From the NCBI GenBank assembly GCA_934273635.1, contig CAKQSV010000003.1, forward strand, positions 110,867-174,866: a DNA stretch of 64,000 nt, read 5' to 3'. Origin of the DNA: an uncultured Alphaproteobacteria bacterium. Its GTDB lineage: Bacteria; Pseudomonadota; Alphaproteobacteria; RF32; CAG-239. The translations under genes were made by a program, and so were the position numbers. The notes under the pieces are model-generated. The model was not told where the DNA came from, searched no databases, and saw only the letters and a program-made list of their open reading frames with translations. Every line of letters begins with the position of its first letter. The stretch's first letter is position 1. Positions 52,324-60,894 of this stretch are shown here, piece by piece.

Positions 52324-53362
52324 GGTTATGTTCTTTCTTTTTGTAATTAAACTCCATTTTTTTGCCCAACACGGTCAACACCATTTTTTTGCTGTGTTCG
52401 GCAAAATTTTTGATACGCACCACAGAAATCAGATAAGGAATTTTAAGGAGTGTTTTCTCTTGTATATCCTGCTTGGCATACAACGCAATTATTTTATCTT
52501 CATCAAGCAAAGATAAGGTTCTCTTATTCATACCAAACAAGGTGCTCCATGTTTTTTTATCCATTTGCGTCAATGAGTTCATTGCCCAAGCCACAAATTG
52601 CTCGCAATTTTTCCTGTCCGGCCAATAACGCTCAAGATATTCCGATACAATTCTGATTTGTCTTAAATGATTTTTGTGAATATTGCTGCCGTGAATACGA
52701 TATTGGCAAATCGGCGTATGAAATATTTTAAAATCAGAAAGGTTTTGATTTTTCATCAGTCTGAAAACTTTTGTTCTTAAAACCAAATCATCTCCGGTCA
52801 TATCTTCATCAAAACCGCCGACTTCCGAAACAATATCTTTTCTGAAAAATGTGCCCTGAATATAAAAAGCGCCAAACTCCAAATATTCCAGCTCAAGCAA
52901 ATCATCAACCGTAGGATTGCTCAGCGTTGCCAACTTCAACGGCGGCACGTTGTCACACGGCTCACCACGACCATTGACACCTTGGATACAATCAGCGGCA
53001 ACAAATGCGCATTTTTTATCGGCGTTCATATAATCAATGCAAGGTTTAATCGCATCTGATATTAAAACATCATCCAAAGAGATGAACGAGACATATTCGC
53101 CTTTGGCTTTTGACAATGCCACGTTAAAATTATGTCCGACTTTGCCGGTATTGTCTTGTAAAATAACAGTCATCGGCAACGGGCTTTGCTGTTGCAAGGC
53201 GGTTAAAATCTCACCGCTGTTATCTTTTGAGCCGTCATCGACAACAATAATCTCAATATTTTTATAATCGGCGTTCCAAATTGCGCGAATACTGTTTTCA
53301 ATAAACTCGGCGTGATTATATCCCAAACAACAGACTGATAATAAACCTTTATTTCCAGTCAT
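52316..53362 (-). CDS. Family 2 glycosyltransferase
   Basis: 348 residues from ATG 53362, which has GGAGG before it and overlaps the aminotransferase stop; a longer upstream frame is not supported. GT-A fold with SVCCLGYNHAEFIENS, IVVDDGSKDNS (DDGS), YVSFISLDDVLI and QGTFFRKDIVSEVGGFDED. It adds a sugar to a surface glycan using a nucleotide-sugar donor. The end is basic, including LTVLGKKMEFNYKKK. Part of the 11-gene cluster. Confidence 0.92.
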   Translation of the reverse strand: MTGNKGLLSVCCLGYNHAEFIENSIRAIWNADYKNIEIIVVDDGSKDNSGEILTALQQQSPLPMTVILQDNTGKVGHNFNVALSKAKGEYVSFISLDDVLISDAIKPCIDYMNADKKCAFVAADCIQGVNGRGEPCDNVPPLKLATLSNPTVDDLLELEYLEFGAFYIQGTFFRKDIVSEVGGFDEDMTGDDLVLRTKVFRLMKNQNLSDFKIFHTPICQYRIHGSNIHKNHLRQIRIVSEYLERYWPDRKNCEQFVAWAMNSLTQMDKKTWSTLFGMNKRTLSLLDEDKIIALYAKQDIQEKTLLKIPYLISVVRIKNFAEHSKKMVLTVLGKKMEFNYKKKEHNHG

Positions 53363-54437
53363 TAACAACCTCCACAAGTTGCTTAACCTCATCATCAGTC
53401 ATCACCGGAGAAATCGGCAACGAGATAATGGTTTTATGAATTTCTTCCGTTATCGGATAAGATTGGTTGTTCAGTTCCTTATAGGCCTCTTGCTTGTGCG
53501 GCGGGGTCGGATAGTGAATAATCGTTTGTACGCCTTTATCGCTCAGATATTGCTGAAAACGGTCTCTCTCCTCTGTTCTGACCACAAACACATGCCATAC
53601 GGCGGCTTTTTCATCATAGGTTTGCGGCAAAATAATTTTGGGGTTGGTGATGTGTTCGCGATAATATTTGGCAATCTCACGGCGGCGAGCGTTATCTGCA
53701 TCCAAATGCGGCAGTTTGACATCTAACACAGCGGCCTGAATTTCATCCAATCTTGAATTTAAGCCTTTGTAAATATGATGATATTTTCTATCAGAGCCAT
53801 AATTAGCCAGAGCCTTAACCTTATCAATCAGAGTTTTATCATTGCTAACGACCGCACCGCCATCGCCCATACAGCCCAAGTTTTTCCCAGGGTAGAAGGA
53901 AAAGGCGGCGGCATCAGAAAGGTTGCCGACTTTGCGGTCTTGATAATATGCGCCGTGAGCCTGAGCGCAATCTTCAAACACTTTTAAGTTGTATTTTTTA
54001 GCTAAATCCCAAACTTTTTGCATTTGTACCGCTTGTCCGTACAAGTGAACCACCATAATGGCTTTGGTTTTGGGGGTAATTGCCTGCTCAATCAAATCAG
54101 GATTGATGTTGTAGGTGTGAATATCGGGCTCAACCAAAACCGGCGTGCAACCGTTGTCGGAGATTGCCAAAATCGTGGCAATGTAGGTGTTGGCGGGTAC
54201 GATAATCTCATCACCGGCGCCCAAACCCGAAGCTTTGATAATCAGCCGCAAAGCATCTAAGCCGTTCGCCACGCCCAAGGCATATTTTGCGCCGCAGTAT
54301 TGCGCAAAATGCGCCGAGAATTTATCATTTTCTTCCCCTTGCAAATACCAACCCTTGTCTAATATATTCGTAATACGCTCGTCAACCTCGGCTCTGAAAC
54401 GATTGTTTATCTTTGCCAAATCTAAAAATTTTATCAT
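53349..54437 (-). CDS. fdtB: Sugar aminotransferase, FdtB-like (DegT/DnrJ/EryC1 family)
   Basis: 362 residues from ATG 54437, which overlaps the preceding stop (ATGA) and has AAGGA upstream. PLP enzyme motifs: ANGLDALRLIIKA, PANTYIAT, EDCAQAHGA (Asp156) and the PLP lysine Lys185 in FSFYPGKNLGCMGDGGAV. With the FdtA-like isomerase and the hexapeptide acetyltransferase in the same operon it fits dTDP-3-amino-3,6-dideoxygalactose (Fuc3N) synthesis. QdtB for Qui3N is the alternative. Confidence 0.88.
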   Translation of the reverse strand: MIKFLDLAKINNRFRAEVDERITNILDKGWYLQGEENDKFSAHFAQYCGAKYALGVANGLDALRLIIKASGLGAGDEIIVPANTYIATILAISDNGCTPVLVEPDIHTYNINPDLIEQAITPKTKAIMVVHLYGQAVQMQKVWDLAKKYNLKVFEDCAQAHGAYYQDRKVGNLSDAAAFSFYPGKNLGCMGDGGAVVSNDKTLIDKVKALANYGSDRKYHHIYKGLNSRLDEIQAAVLDVKLPHLDADNARRREIAKYYREHITNPKIILPQTYDEKAAVWHVFVVRTEERDRFQQYLSDKGVQTIIHYPTPPHKQEAYKELNNQSYPITEEIHKTIISLPISPVMTDDEVKQLVEVVNDWK

Positions 54438-55306
54438 CTTATATATCCTTTCAATTTTATTGATAATTTTTTGCACCCTATGGGATTCAAGTGGTCAAAA
54501 TCATAAAAATCTTCGTTTGTAAAATCAGAATCGTTAAAGAAATCAACAACTTTTGCTTTTTCATCCGCCAACTTTTGAGCCTCGGTCAACAATAGGTTTT
54601 GAGGAATTAAAACTTGATAATCTTTTCTAACCGGAGCTATCAGAATATATACATCAATATTTTTAGATACACACAGCTGTATCATGTCTGTTAGGTGGCA
54701 ATATTGTGTCTGTTCTCGATTGTGCTCTCTCAAATGAGATTTGACTCTTTCTTCTGCAGAATTTGTTAATATTAATCCGGGAGGGTTTAGATAGCCATTT
54801 TTATTTTCTTTAACTTTTAAATCCAGTTTATCCAATTTTTTACATCGTTTTAAATTGTTATGGTGGTCAACAAACAGCGGATAGTCAATACCATATAAAT
54901 ATTGGTATGAGGCACAGATATGTTCTGCACTGGTGCGGGACAAATTCCACCCTTTGGAAAAAACATCAAGACAGATAACAACCTTTTGCAAATTAGGCAG
55001 TTCTTTTTGCATATATGTTAAAATGCGCTTTGATGTGTATAAATCTTGAGAATTAGAGCATAAATTGAAACAGTCCTCCCCTACAAACTCAGGATTTATC
55101 CCATAAGCACCATGAGAGCTTCCCAAGATAATAACTTTGCATAAACTTTTATGATCTACAACAGTATCTCTCTTGGTTTTGATTTCCGTAAAAACTGTTG
55201 CTAAATCTCCAAATGCGTTTAACTTATTCATTTTTTGTCGGAAAGATTTTCTGACTGATTTAATAGGAATAAATAAGCTCAAAAATTTAATCAAATATCT
55301 AGGCAT
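54434..55306 (-). CDS. SGNH-hydrolase-like protein of the glycan cluster
   Basis: 290 residues from ATG 55306, overlapping the preceding stop by one base (TAATG). VIILGSSHGAYGINPEFVG (58-76) gives the block I Ser, FNLCSNSQDLY resembles block II, and FDHLNPIGCKKL near the end supplies Asp and His. No signal peptide. The start PRYLIKFLSLFIPIKSVRK with SFRQKM is a basic amphipathic motif also seen in glycosyltransferases. It might add or remove acyl groups on the glycan; enzymatic activity is inferred. Confidence 0.75.
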   Translation of the reverse strand: MPRYLIKFLSLFIPIKSVRKSFRQKMNKLNAFGDLATVFTEIKTKRDTVVDHKSLCKVIILGSSHGAYGINPEFVGEDCFNLCSNSQDLYTSKRILTYMQKELPNLQKVVICLDVFSKGWNLSRTSAEHICASYQYLYGIDYPLFVDHHNNLKRCKKLDKLDLKVKENKNGYLNPPGLILTNSAEERVKSHLREHNREQTQYCHLTDMIQLCVSKNIDVYILIAPVRKDYQVLIPQNLLLTEAQKLADEKAKVVDFFNDSDFTNEDFYDFDHLNPIGCKKLSIKLKGYIR

Positions 55307-57114
55307 TATCCATTTATTCCTGACTTGATTTCTAAATACAATTTTATAAAACTTTTCCAAAATTTCTTTTTCACAAACCAATTCCATTTTCTTTTCGGGT
55401 TGGCTTGGTGATAGGCGTACAAAATCAATTCTTTGGGAGAAAAATGCTTTGCAATTTGATTTTCTGAAAAATAGGTCTTTCCAAATATACCATCTAAGCG
55501 AGTTGTATTCAGTAACGCTTTGATTAAATTGTGCCCAAATGGCTGACCGTGCACGTCTGACGCATATTTCAACACTTTAACATTTTGCAAGTTCTTTACT
55601 TTTTCATATTCAGGAGCGTCTATATCGCTGAACATCGGATAGATATAATAAATTTTGGTTTCTGTTTTATTGACCAGTGGCAAAATATCATTATATTTTC
55701 CGTATTTCTGAGTATATTTTTGATATTTCTGCGTACTGTATTCACTTTGAGGAATATATTTTGCATTAAGAGCAATACTTTGATTAACATCAAAACAAGG
55801 AGATGACACAAAGCACTTTTGAGCACGCAATAAGCAACCAAAAACCAGAGCGGCGTAACCACCCGCAGAGCTACCAATACAGACTATGTCGTATCCGGCA
55901 GTTTCCTTTTTTAATATATCAACAATTTTATCAATACTATCCAAAGAATCACTAATACCATCCTGATACCAACTCATATTGATATCTCTTAGAAAAATAT
56001 GTTTTGAAGCTTTTTCATAACGCGTTTTATACCACTCAAAACGGTTCTTTTGCACTATTGTTGATTGAAAAGTTTCTAAATTTTTAGGATAAAAAATTCC
56101 ATTTGATGAAAAGTATATAGCACAAATGTTGGTCTTGTTATTTTTATCCGTCTCTATCAGATAATTTTGTAAATTATTCCTTGCTCTGACAATTTCTTGT
56201 TGCAACTCACTATCAATATCGGCGACAGGCTGTTCTCCGTTTTTATCCAGCAAAATGGAATTGGGTAAATAATGTGCTGCCGAGGCATAATAGCCTAAAA
56301 TATCATCTTGAGGAATCCATTGAGACGGAAACACAAAAATTTTATCAGAGTTCTGATTTAAGAACGCACCCCAAAATCCAAAACTTGAATTTGAGGAAAT
56401 TTGAGCCTGACACTGAGAAATTAAGTATAAATCCAAGTAACCGGTGTCATTTGAATTGACATCAACAATTTGATACTTAATATCAGAGCACTGCGGGATT
56501 ATGTCTTTTTTAACGTATTCTATATCATTTGAAAAAAAGAAAAAACAACAATCCGGCTGTTTTTTTTGCACCTGTTTGATGGCGCTGATATAATATTCCG
56601 GCGTGAGAAATGCCAAACCTAATCTTACAAAATCTCCGCGTCTGATATGTACGGCACAAGAATAGTCACAGGCTTTGATAGCCGCCAACATATCTTTATT
56701 AGCATTATCTAATTCTACATTGGCAAAGTTTAGTTTTTCATACAAAATATTTTGGACAGGTTTTAAATATGCAATACTTTCATAGTAACCGTCTATATAT
56801 AATGGAAACTTTTGAGACAATAAAGCCGTGCAAAATTTGTAGGGATTGTCATTAACAAAGCAGTTGGCAGCTTTTACGCTCGCAATTTCTTCATCCGTGG
56901 CTATTTCAAAATCTATATCTTTGAAAACTTTGTTGATGACCAATTCTCTTTTGAACTTGCCGTCACAGTCCATACCATTGTTTTTGAACCACGAGACATC
57001 GTATTTGACCTTAACGTTCAGCTGCTGTTTTAAAAATTCGCCCAAGGCATATTTAACCAATTGAGAACAAAATCCTCCGTCAACCATTATTATGGCGAGT
57101 TTATTATCTGTCAT
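55306..57114 (-). CDS. Fusion of a GT11 fucosyltransferase-like domain and an alpha/beta hydrolase-like domain
   Basis: 602 residues from ATG 57114 (GGAG upstream; a longer frame overlapping the acetyltransferase is not supported). The N-terminal part (about 1-300) has the GT11 signature HIRRGD (156-161), FFSNDIEYVKKD and SSNSSFGFWGAFLN, as in alpha-1,2-fucosyltransferases. The C-terminal part (about 325-540) has GSSAGGYAAL with Ser416 as nucleophile and a later DVHGQPFGHNL His. The tail is basic with aromatic residues (KRKWNWFVKKKFWKSF). A coupled transfer and deacylation or acylation role is a guess. Confidence 0.8.
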   Translation of the reverse strand: MTDNKLAIIMVDGGFCSQLVKYALGEFLKQQLNVKVKYDVSWFKNNGMDCDGKFKRELVINKVFKDIDFEIATDEEIASVKAANCFVNDNPYKFCTALLSQKFPLYIDGYYESIAYLKPVQNILYEKLNFANVELDNANKDMLAAIKACDYSCAVHIRRGDFVRLGLAFLTPEYYISAIKQVQKKQPDCCFFFFSNDIEYVKKDIIPQCSDIKYQIVDVNSNDTGYLDLYLISQCQAQISSNSSFGFWGAFLNQNSDKIFVFPSQWIPQDDILGYYASAAHYLPNSILLDKNGEQPVADIDSELQQEIVRARNNLQNYLIETDKNNKTNICAIYFSSNGIFYPKNLETFQSTIVQKNRFEWYKTRYEKASKHIFLRDINMSWYQDGISDSLDSIDKIVDILKKETAGYDIVCIGSSAGGYAALVFGCLLRAQKCFVSSPCFDVNQSIALNAKYIPQSEYSTQKYQKYTQKYGKYNDILPLVNKTETKIYYIYPMFSDIDAPEYEKVKNLQNVKVLKYASDVHGQPFGHNLIKALLNTTRLDGIFGKTYFSENQIAKHFSPKELILYAYHQANPKRKWNWFVKKKFWKSFIKLYLEIKSGING

Positions 57115-57115
57115 C

Positions 57116-57562
57116 TTATTTTTTCTCCGTTGAGGGATTACCGATAAACGTTTTATGTGCCGGAACATCTTTTGTGACCACAGAACCGGCGCCAATCATG
57201 GCGTTTTCACCAATCGTTACCCCTGGCAAAATGGTGGCATTGGCACCAATGCTCGCGCCTTTTTTAATGATGACTGGTTCCAACTTCCAATCCTTATTGC
57301 GAGACTTCGGGTGACGGTCATTGCAAAAAGTAACGTTGGGACCGATAAACACATTATCTTCAACAACCATGCCGTCCCAAATTTGCACTCCGCACTTAAC
57401 CGTAACATTATCTCCGATGATCACATCATTTTCAACAAAGCAATTAGAACAAATATTGCAATTTTTGCCTATTCTGGCATTTTTTAAGACAACACAAAAT
57501 TGCCAAATATTGGTATCTTCCCCAATGTTGGGGCTTTGAACGTCTGCAAGAGGATGTATCAT
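57116..57562 (-). CDS. fdtC: Left-handed beta-helix acetyltransferase, FdtC/WbbJ-like
   Basis: 148 residues made almost wholly of hexapeptide repeats (IGKNCNICSNCFVENDVIIG, IGANATILPGVTIGENAMIG), with the acceptor-site FCNDRHPKS and the ending GAGSVVTKDVPAH. This matches sugar N-acetyltransferases such as FdtC and WlbB/WbpD. It overlaps the FdtA-like gene by four bases. In context it would acetylate the 3-amino sugar made by the aminotransferase. Confidence 0.85.
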   Translation of the reverse strand: MIHPLADVQSPNIGEDTNIWQFCVVLKNARIGKNCNICSNCFVENDVIIGDNVTVKCGVQIWDGMVVEDNVFIGPNVTFCNDRHPKSRNKDWKLEPVIIKKGASIGANATILPGVTIGENAMIGAGSVVTKDVPAHKTFIGNPSTEKK

Positions 57563-57954
57563 TTTACGCTCTCCAAAAAATCATCATAATTACGAATATA
57601 ATCGCTTTCGTCATAGTGCTCCGAGGCCAAAACCATAACAACGCAATCCGGACTGAAATTGGTAAATTCGCGCCAAATATTGTTTTTAATATGCAAGCCT
57701 TCCGTCGGGTTGTCTAAATGAATTGTCTCCCTCTCGTGCCCGTCATCCAATATAAAATCACAGCTGCCGGAGGTGCAGACAATAACCTGCTCCAGTTTGC
57801 GGTGGGCGTGCTTGCCGCGGACGGCGTTTTTATCTGTGCCCCAAATGTAATAAACGCGCCTGATGTCAAAGGGAAAATCTTCGCCCTTTTCCAGAGCCAC
57901 TAATGAGCCTGTATGGTCTCCGTGTACCGGAAATTTTATTAACTGATAGTCCAT
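57559..57954 (-). CDS. fdtA: dTDP-4-oxo-6-deoxyglucose 3,4-ketoisomerase, FdtA-like (WxcM-like cupin)
   Basis: 131 residues. Cupin of the FdtA/QdtA family: GDHTGSLVALEKGEDFPFDI, RVYYIWGTDKNAVRGKHAH (catalytic His), and IWREFTNFSPDCVVMVLAS. It moves the keto group from C4 to C3 of dTDP-4-oxo-6-deoxyglucose, feeding the aminotransferase. FdtA gives the galacto and QdtA the gluco product; the sequence alone does not settle which. rmlA and rmlB, needed for the substrate, are not in this window. Confidence 0.9.
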   Translation of the reverse strand: MDYQLIKFPVHGDHTGSLVALEKGEDFPFDIRRVYYIWGTDKNAVRGKHAHRKLEQVIVCTSGSCDFILDDGHERETIHLDNPTEGLHIKNNIWREFTNFSPDCVVMVLASEHYDESDYIRNYDDFLESVK

Positions 57955-58895
57955 TGGCTTTGCTCCTTTTGTTTGTGAGATATAGCTTTGGCTACAACCG
58001 GAATTTTGAATATTTTAATGAGTAGTTTGTTCTTTTTGGTGATTTTGATTTGCACAAACAGGTGCAGAACAAAGACCGCAAAGTGTTTGATTTGTTGTCT
58101 GCAACGGCTCAAGTCCCACTTCATTAAGATTGGAAAAGGTGGAAAATGGCGCTTGTTATACTGCACAATGTCTTGATAGGTCGGTGACGGCACCTGTTTT
58201 AAGATTTTGCGAGGGTTTTCCATACAGTCGACCGCATTCAGAAAAACTTTTTTCTTCACCAGAGGGAAACCGTTTTGATAAAGCAAAGACGGATACGAGG
58301 TCGGATTTTTCGTTGCTGATATTTGCAAATTATCGGCGGAAAGAAAACACCCCGCAACAAACCCTTTTTGTTCCAGATATTCCTTTAACGGCAATTCATA
58401 TTGGTTGACAACATCCGCAAAATTATCCTGGTGTCGGACTGCTGACAAATAAGTCTGTAATGCGTTTGACCGAATAACCGGCTTGCGAAACACCAGAAAA
58501 TAGCCTTGCAAGTGCTCGCGCTGATAAGTTCGGCGCATTAAGCCCCAAAAATCACATTTATGCTCAGACATTTGCGCAAAAATCGGCTCCAGTGCCGCCA
58601 CGCAAAAGCAACTGTCGTTACACAGCACCAACTCATCCGCCGTATCCAACCACCCTTGCGCTTGGGCATAGGCATATCCCCGCTTATACGAGCCAAAGTC
58701 GTATTCTCCGTGAGGCTCAAACTGCGCATAATCAACCAGACCCGACAGTTTGTCTTTCTGGCTTTTATCGGCCGTGTTGTCGGCAATAAAAATTATTTTG
58801 GAGGCAACCGTTTTTAACTGCCGCAAATAGCTGACAATATAATCACTCACAATGCCCTGACGGTCAAAAGCCGCAAATACAACCACACGTTCCAT
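57939..58895 (-). CDS. RgpF-type glycan synthesis protein (rhamnan synthesis F-like)
   Basis: 318 residues. VVVFAAFDRQGIVSDYIVSYL, FIADNTADKS, GEYDFGSYKRGYAYAQ, ELVLCNDSCFCV and CDFWGLMRRTY follow the RgpF pattern. RgpF proteins modify or elongate cell-wall rhamnans and occur in O-antigen clusters. The C-terminus has FVQIKITKKNKLLIKIFKIP, a tail shared with the next two genes. The start follows the previous gene directly; the end overlaps fdtA by 16 bp. Confidence 0.85.
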   Translation of the reverse strand: MERVVVFAAFDRQGIVSDYIVSYLRQLKTVASKIIFIADNTADKSQKDKLSGLVDYAQFEPHGEYDFGSYKRGYAYAQAQGWLDTADELVLCNDSCFCVAALEPIFAQMSEHKCDFWGLMRRTYQREHLQGYFLVFRKPVIRSNALQTYLSAVRHQDNFADVVNQYELPLKEYLEQKGFVAGCFLSADNLQISATKNPTSYPSLLYQNGFPLVKKKVFLNAVDCMENPRKILKQVPSPTYQDIVQYNKRHFPPFPILMKWDLSRCRQQIKHFAVFVLHLFVQIKITKKNKLLIKIFKIPVVAKAISHKQKEQSQWTIS

Positions 58896-59729
58896 TTATG
58901 CCTCCTTCTCTGGTGTCCGGTGCGACTTGAGCGACAGCACGGGGATTTTGCAGAATTTAATACAGAGCTTGCCGGATTTGGTGGTTTTGACTTGCAAGAC
59001 AAAGCGCAAAATGTTTTTTATCAGCCTTTTCAGGACATCGGTTCTGACCACCACGCCTTTGGTGATTTGCGACATATCGACGATGGAAATATAAAGATTA
59101 TCCGCGTGCTCATGTTTTTGGCGCAGATATTGCAGCTGCTGATAAAAACGTTCGGTCACGTTGCCGTATGACCAATGGCAGCATTTTATCGGTAACACTT
59201 TTGACGGAATTTTATAGTTTTCTCCGGCAGTTATGCAAAAATCTTCAACATACAAATCAAATGTTAAGTTCTCATCAAAACGCAAATGATGTTGCTTAAT
59301 TAATGATGAGTGGACTATCACGCACTGGCAATCAAAGGTTCCGACACGCGGCAGACCTTGGCTCTGATTACCCTGTAATATATGCTTGGTGCCGTCTTTG
59401 GCGCATTGTTCAACCTGCCCGATAATTTTTGGCGACCACAAAATGCGATGCGCGTATGGCACGCCTATCGCTCCATACAGGCAATTTTTATCCAACTGTT
59501 CCAGCTTGGTGCTCAAGTCTTCTTTAAGCTCCCAATCCTCGTGGCAAAAAACAAACCAGTCCGCGTCGGCATAATCATAACCGTCTAAAAAACTGTTATA
59601 TCTTTTGCTGATAGACTCATTGTTTTGGTTGTTATCAAACGCGATAAATTCCGCATTTTGGTTAAAACGGTTCTGTTTCACAAGCCGATTATACAGTTCA
59701 AAATCTCTGACGACCGATATTATTTTCAT
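58896..59729 (-). CDS. Glycosyltransferase-like protein (GT2/GT-A-like)
   Basis: 277 residues. A short N-terminal strand (KIISVVRDFELYNRLV), FIAFDNNQNNESISKRYN, DADWFVFCHEDWEL (acidic metal site) and VGTFDCQCVIVHSSLIK with FDLYVEDFC suggest a compact GT-A fold as in family 2-like glycosyltransferases. The C-terminal tail FVLQVKTTKSGKLCIKFCKIP is shared with both neighbours, though the catalytic domain is different. It overlaps the next gene upstream by four bases (ATGA). Confidence 0.75.
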   Translation of the reverse strand: MKIISVVRDFELYNRLVKQNRFNQNAEFIAFDNNQNNESISKRYNSFLDGYDYADADWFVFCHEDWELKEDLSTKLEQLDKNCLYGAIGVPYAHRILWSPKIIGQVEQCAKDGTKHILQGNQSQGLPRVGTFDCQCVIVHSSLIKQHHLRFDENLTFDLYVEDFCITAGENYKIPSKVLPIKCCHWSYGNVTERFYQQLQYLRQKHEHADNLYISIVDMSQITKGVVVRTDVLKRLIKNILRFVLQVKTTKSGKLCIKFCKIPVLSLKSHRTPEKEA

Positions 59730-60595
59730 CGCGTAATGCTCCCTGAATAAATCGGTAGTTTGCAGATTTTGATAACTAACTTATTGGATTTGGTGATTTT
59801 TTTCTGAAACAGAAAGCGTTTCAGATAGCGCAGGCTCAGCCAAAACGCGCGTCTTACGCCAGCAAACGGCGTGAACACATCTTGGATATGGCAATGGTGC
59901 GCATAAACCACCTCGCCCAACGTGCGTTCCATAATGTGGGCAAACTGCATGGAGTGTCGGGCATCCGGCTCGTCAAAAAGTTCTTGCTTAATGCTCATTT
60001 TTTGAATATCCGTCAGCAAATCCGCCCTCATGATAAACATGGTTCCCGCCACAAAAGAATAAGACGGCAGACCGAACATATAATCCTTATAGCGCTCCCG
60101 CGCCTCCGCCGAAATGCCGCGGAAATTTTCAATCGGATGAATACATTTATAATAGCAACACGCCCCCAAATGAGGATTTTTTGCCAATGCCGAAAGGCAT
60201 TTTTCCAAATGCCGCGGTTGCATAAAACTTAACAACCACTCACGCCACATACCGCCCAAACAGCCGAAACCGTTGCCGATGTCGGACACTTTTTGTTGCA
60301 AATTCCGCTTGGTGTGAAGTTTTATCACATAGTCATAATTGTTCAGATTTATATGATTAAGAACATAAATAAACGCTCCGACATCGTAGCCACGGTTCTC
60401 AACCACAAAAATTTTTACCGTCGGCTTAAAAGCCTTAATCTTGCCCTCTAACTCCGCATTGGGCTTTACCAACGTCACAAACAAGTCATAGTCGTGTCCT
60501 TGCAACGCCCCCAAGCAACCCGCAAGCTCGCCCCACATCTCCTCATAATATATATGAAGATGCACCGCTATCGTCTTGTTTGTTTTTGAAAGCAT
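59726..60595 (-). CDS. RgpF-type glycan synthesis protein
   Basis: 289 residues. IAVHLHIYYEEMWGELAGCL, VENRGYDVGAFIYVLNHINL, DYVIKLHTKRN and FVAGTMFIMRADLL are classic RgpF (DUF616/PF05045-like) segments. It ends FLFQKKITKSNKLVIKICKL-P. It is the first gene of the polycistronic run from 60595 down to 51116. A TTGAAA/ATATAA promoter lies about 80 bp upstream, and AGGA lies before the ATG. Confidence 0.88.
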   Translation of the reverse strand: MLSKTNKTIAVHLHIYYEEMWGELAGCLGALQGHDYDLFVTLVKPNAELEGKIKAFKPTVKIFVVENRGYDVGAFIYVLNHINLNNYDYVIKLHTKRNLQQKVSDIGNGFGCLGGMWREWLLSFMQPRHLEKCLSALAKNPHLGACCYYKCIHPIENFRGISAEARERYKDYMFGLPSYSFVAGTMFIMRADLLTDIQKMSIKQELFDEPDARHSMQFAHIMERTLGEVVYAHHCHIQDVFTPFAGVRRAFWLSLRYLKRFLFQKKITKSNKLVIKICKLPIYSGSITR

Positions 60596-60831
60596 TTATC
60601 AATAATCCTATCGTAATGCAAAAATACCGAGGGAAAGACGTTAAGTTTTATTAAACGAACGTTTATTTTTCTTATATCTTAGCGGTGTGATTTTTTCAAG
60701 CAAAAATTCTTGAAAGGGCAATAGCTGTGGTTATTTCAAGTATTTGATGATTTTACAAGAGGTTGAAAAAGAATATTATGTAAATTATTCGTTGTTTTAT
60801 TTTTCACATTTTATTTATTATATTGCAGACA
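60596..60831. other. AT-rich intergenic region upstream of the glycan operon
   Basis: About 235 bp without ORF, tRNA or clear repeat. On the minus strand TTGAAA with ATATAA 16 bp on (about 60675-60705) is a plausible promoter for the operon starting at 60595. An AACG-TT palindrome (AAACGAACGTTT) lies near 60654. Confidence 0.4.
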
Positions 60832-60870
60832 CAAAAAAACGGTCTTGAGTATGGTGTCTCAAAACCGTTT
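60832..60870 (-). terminator. Terminator of the aminotransferase gene at 60895
   Basis: Stem AACGGT-TTGAG/CTCAA-ACCGTT with one mismatch and seven T on the minus strand. Confidence 0.85.
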
Positions 60871-60894
60871 CAGAGATTAAAGACTTGAAGTGTC

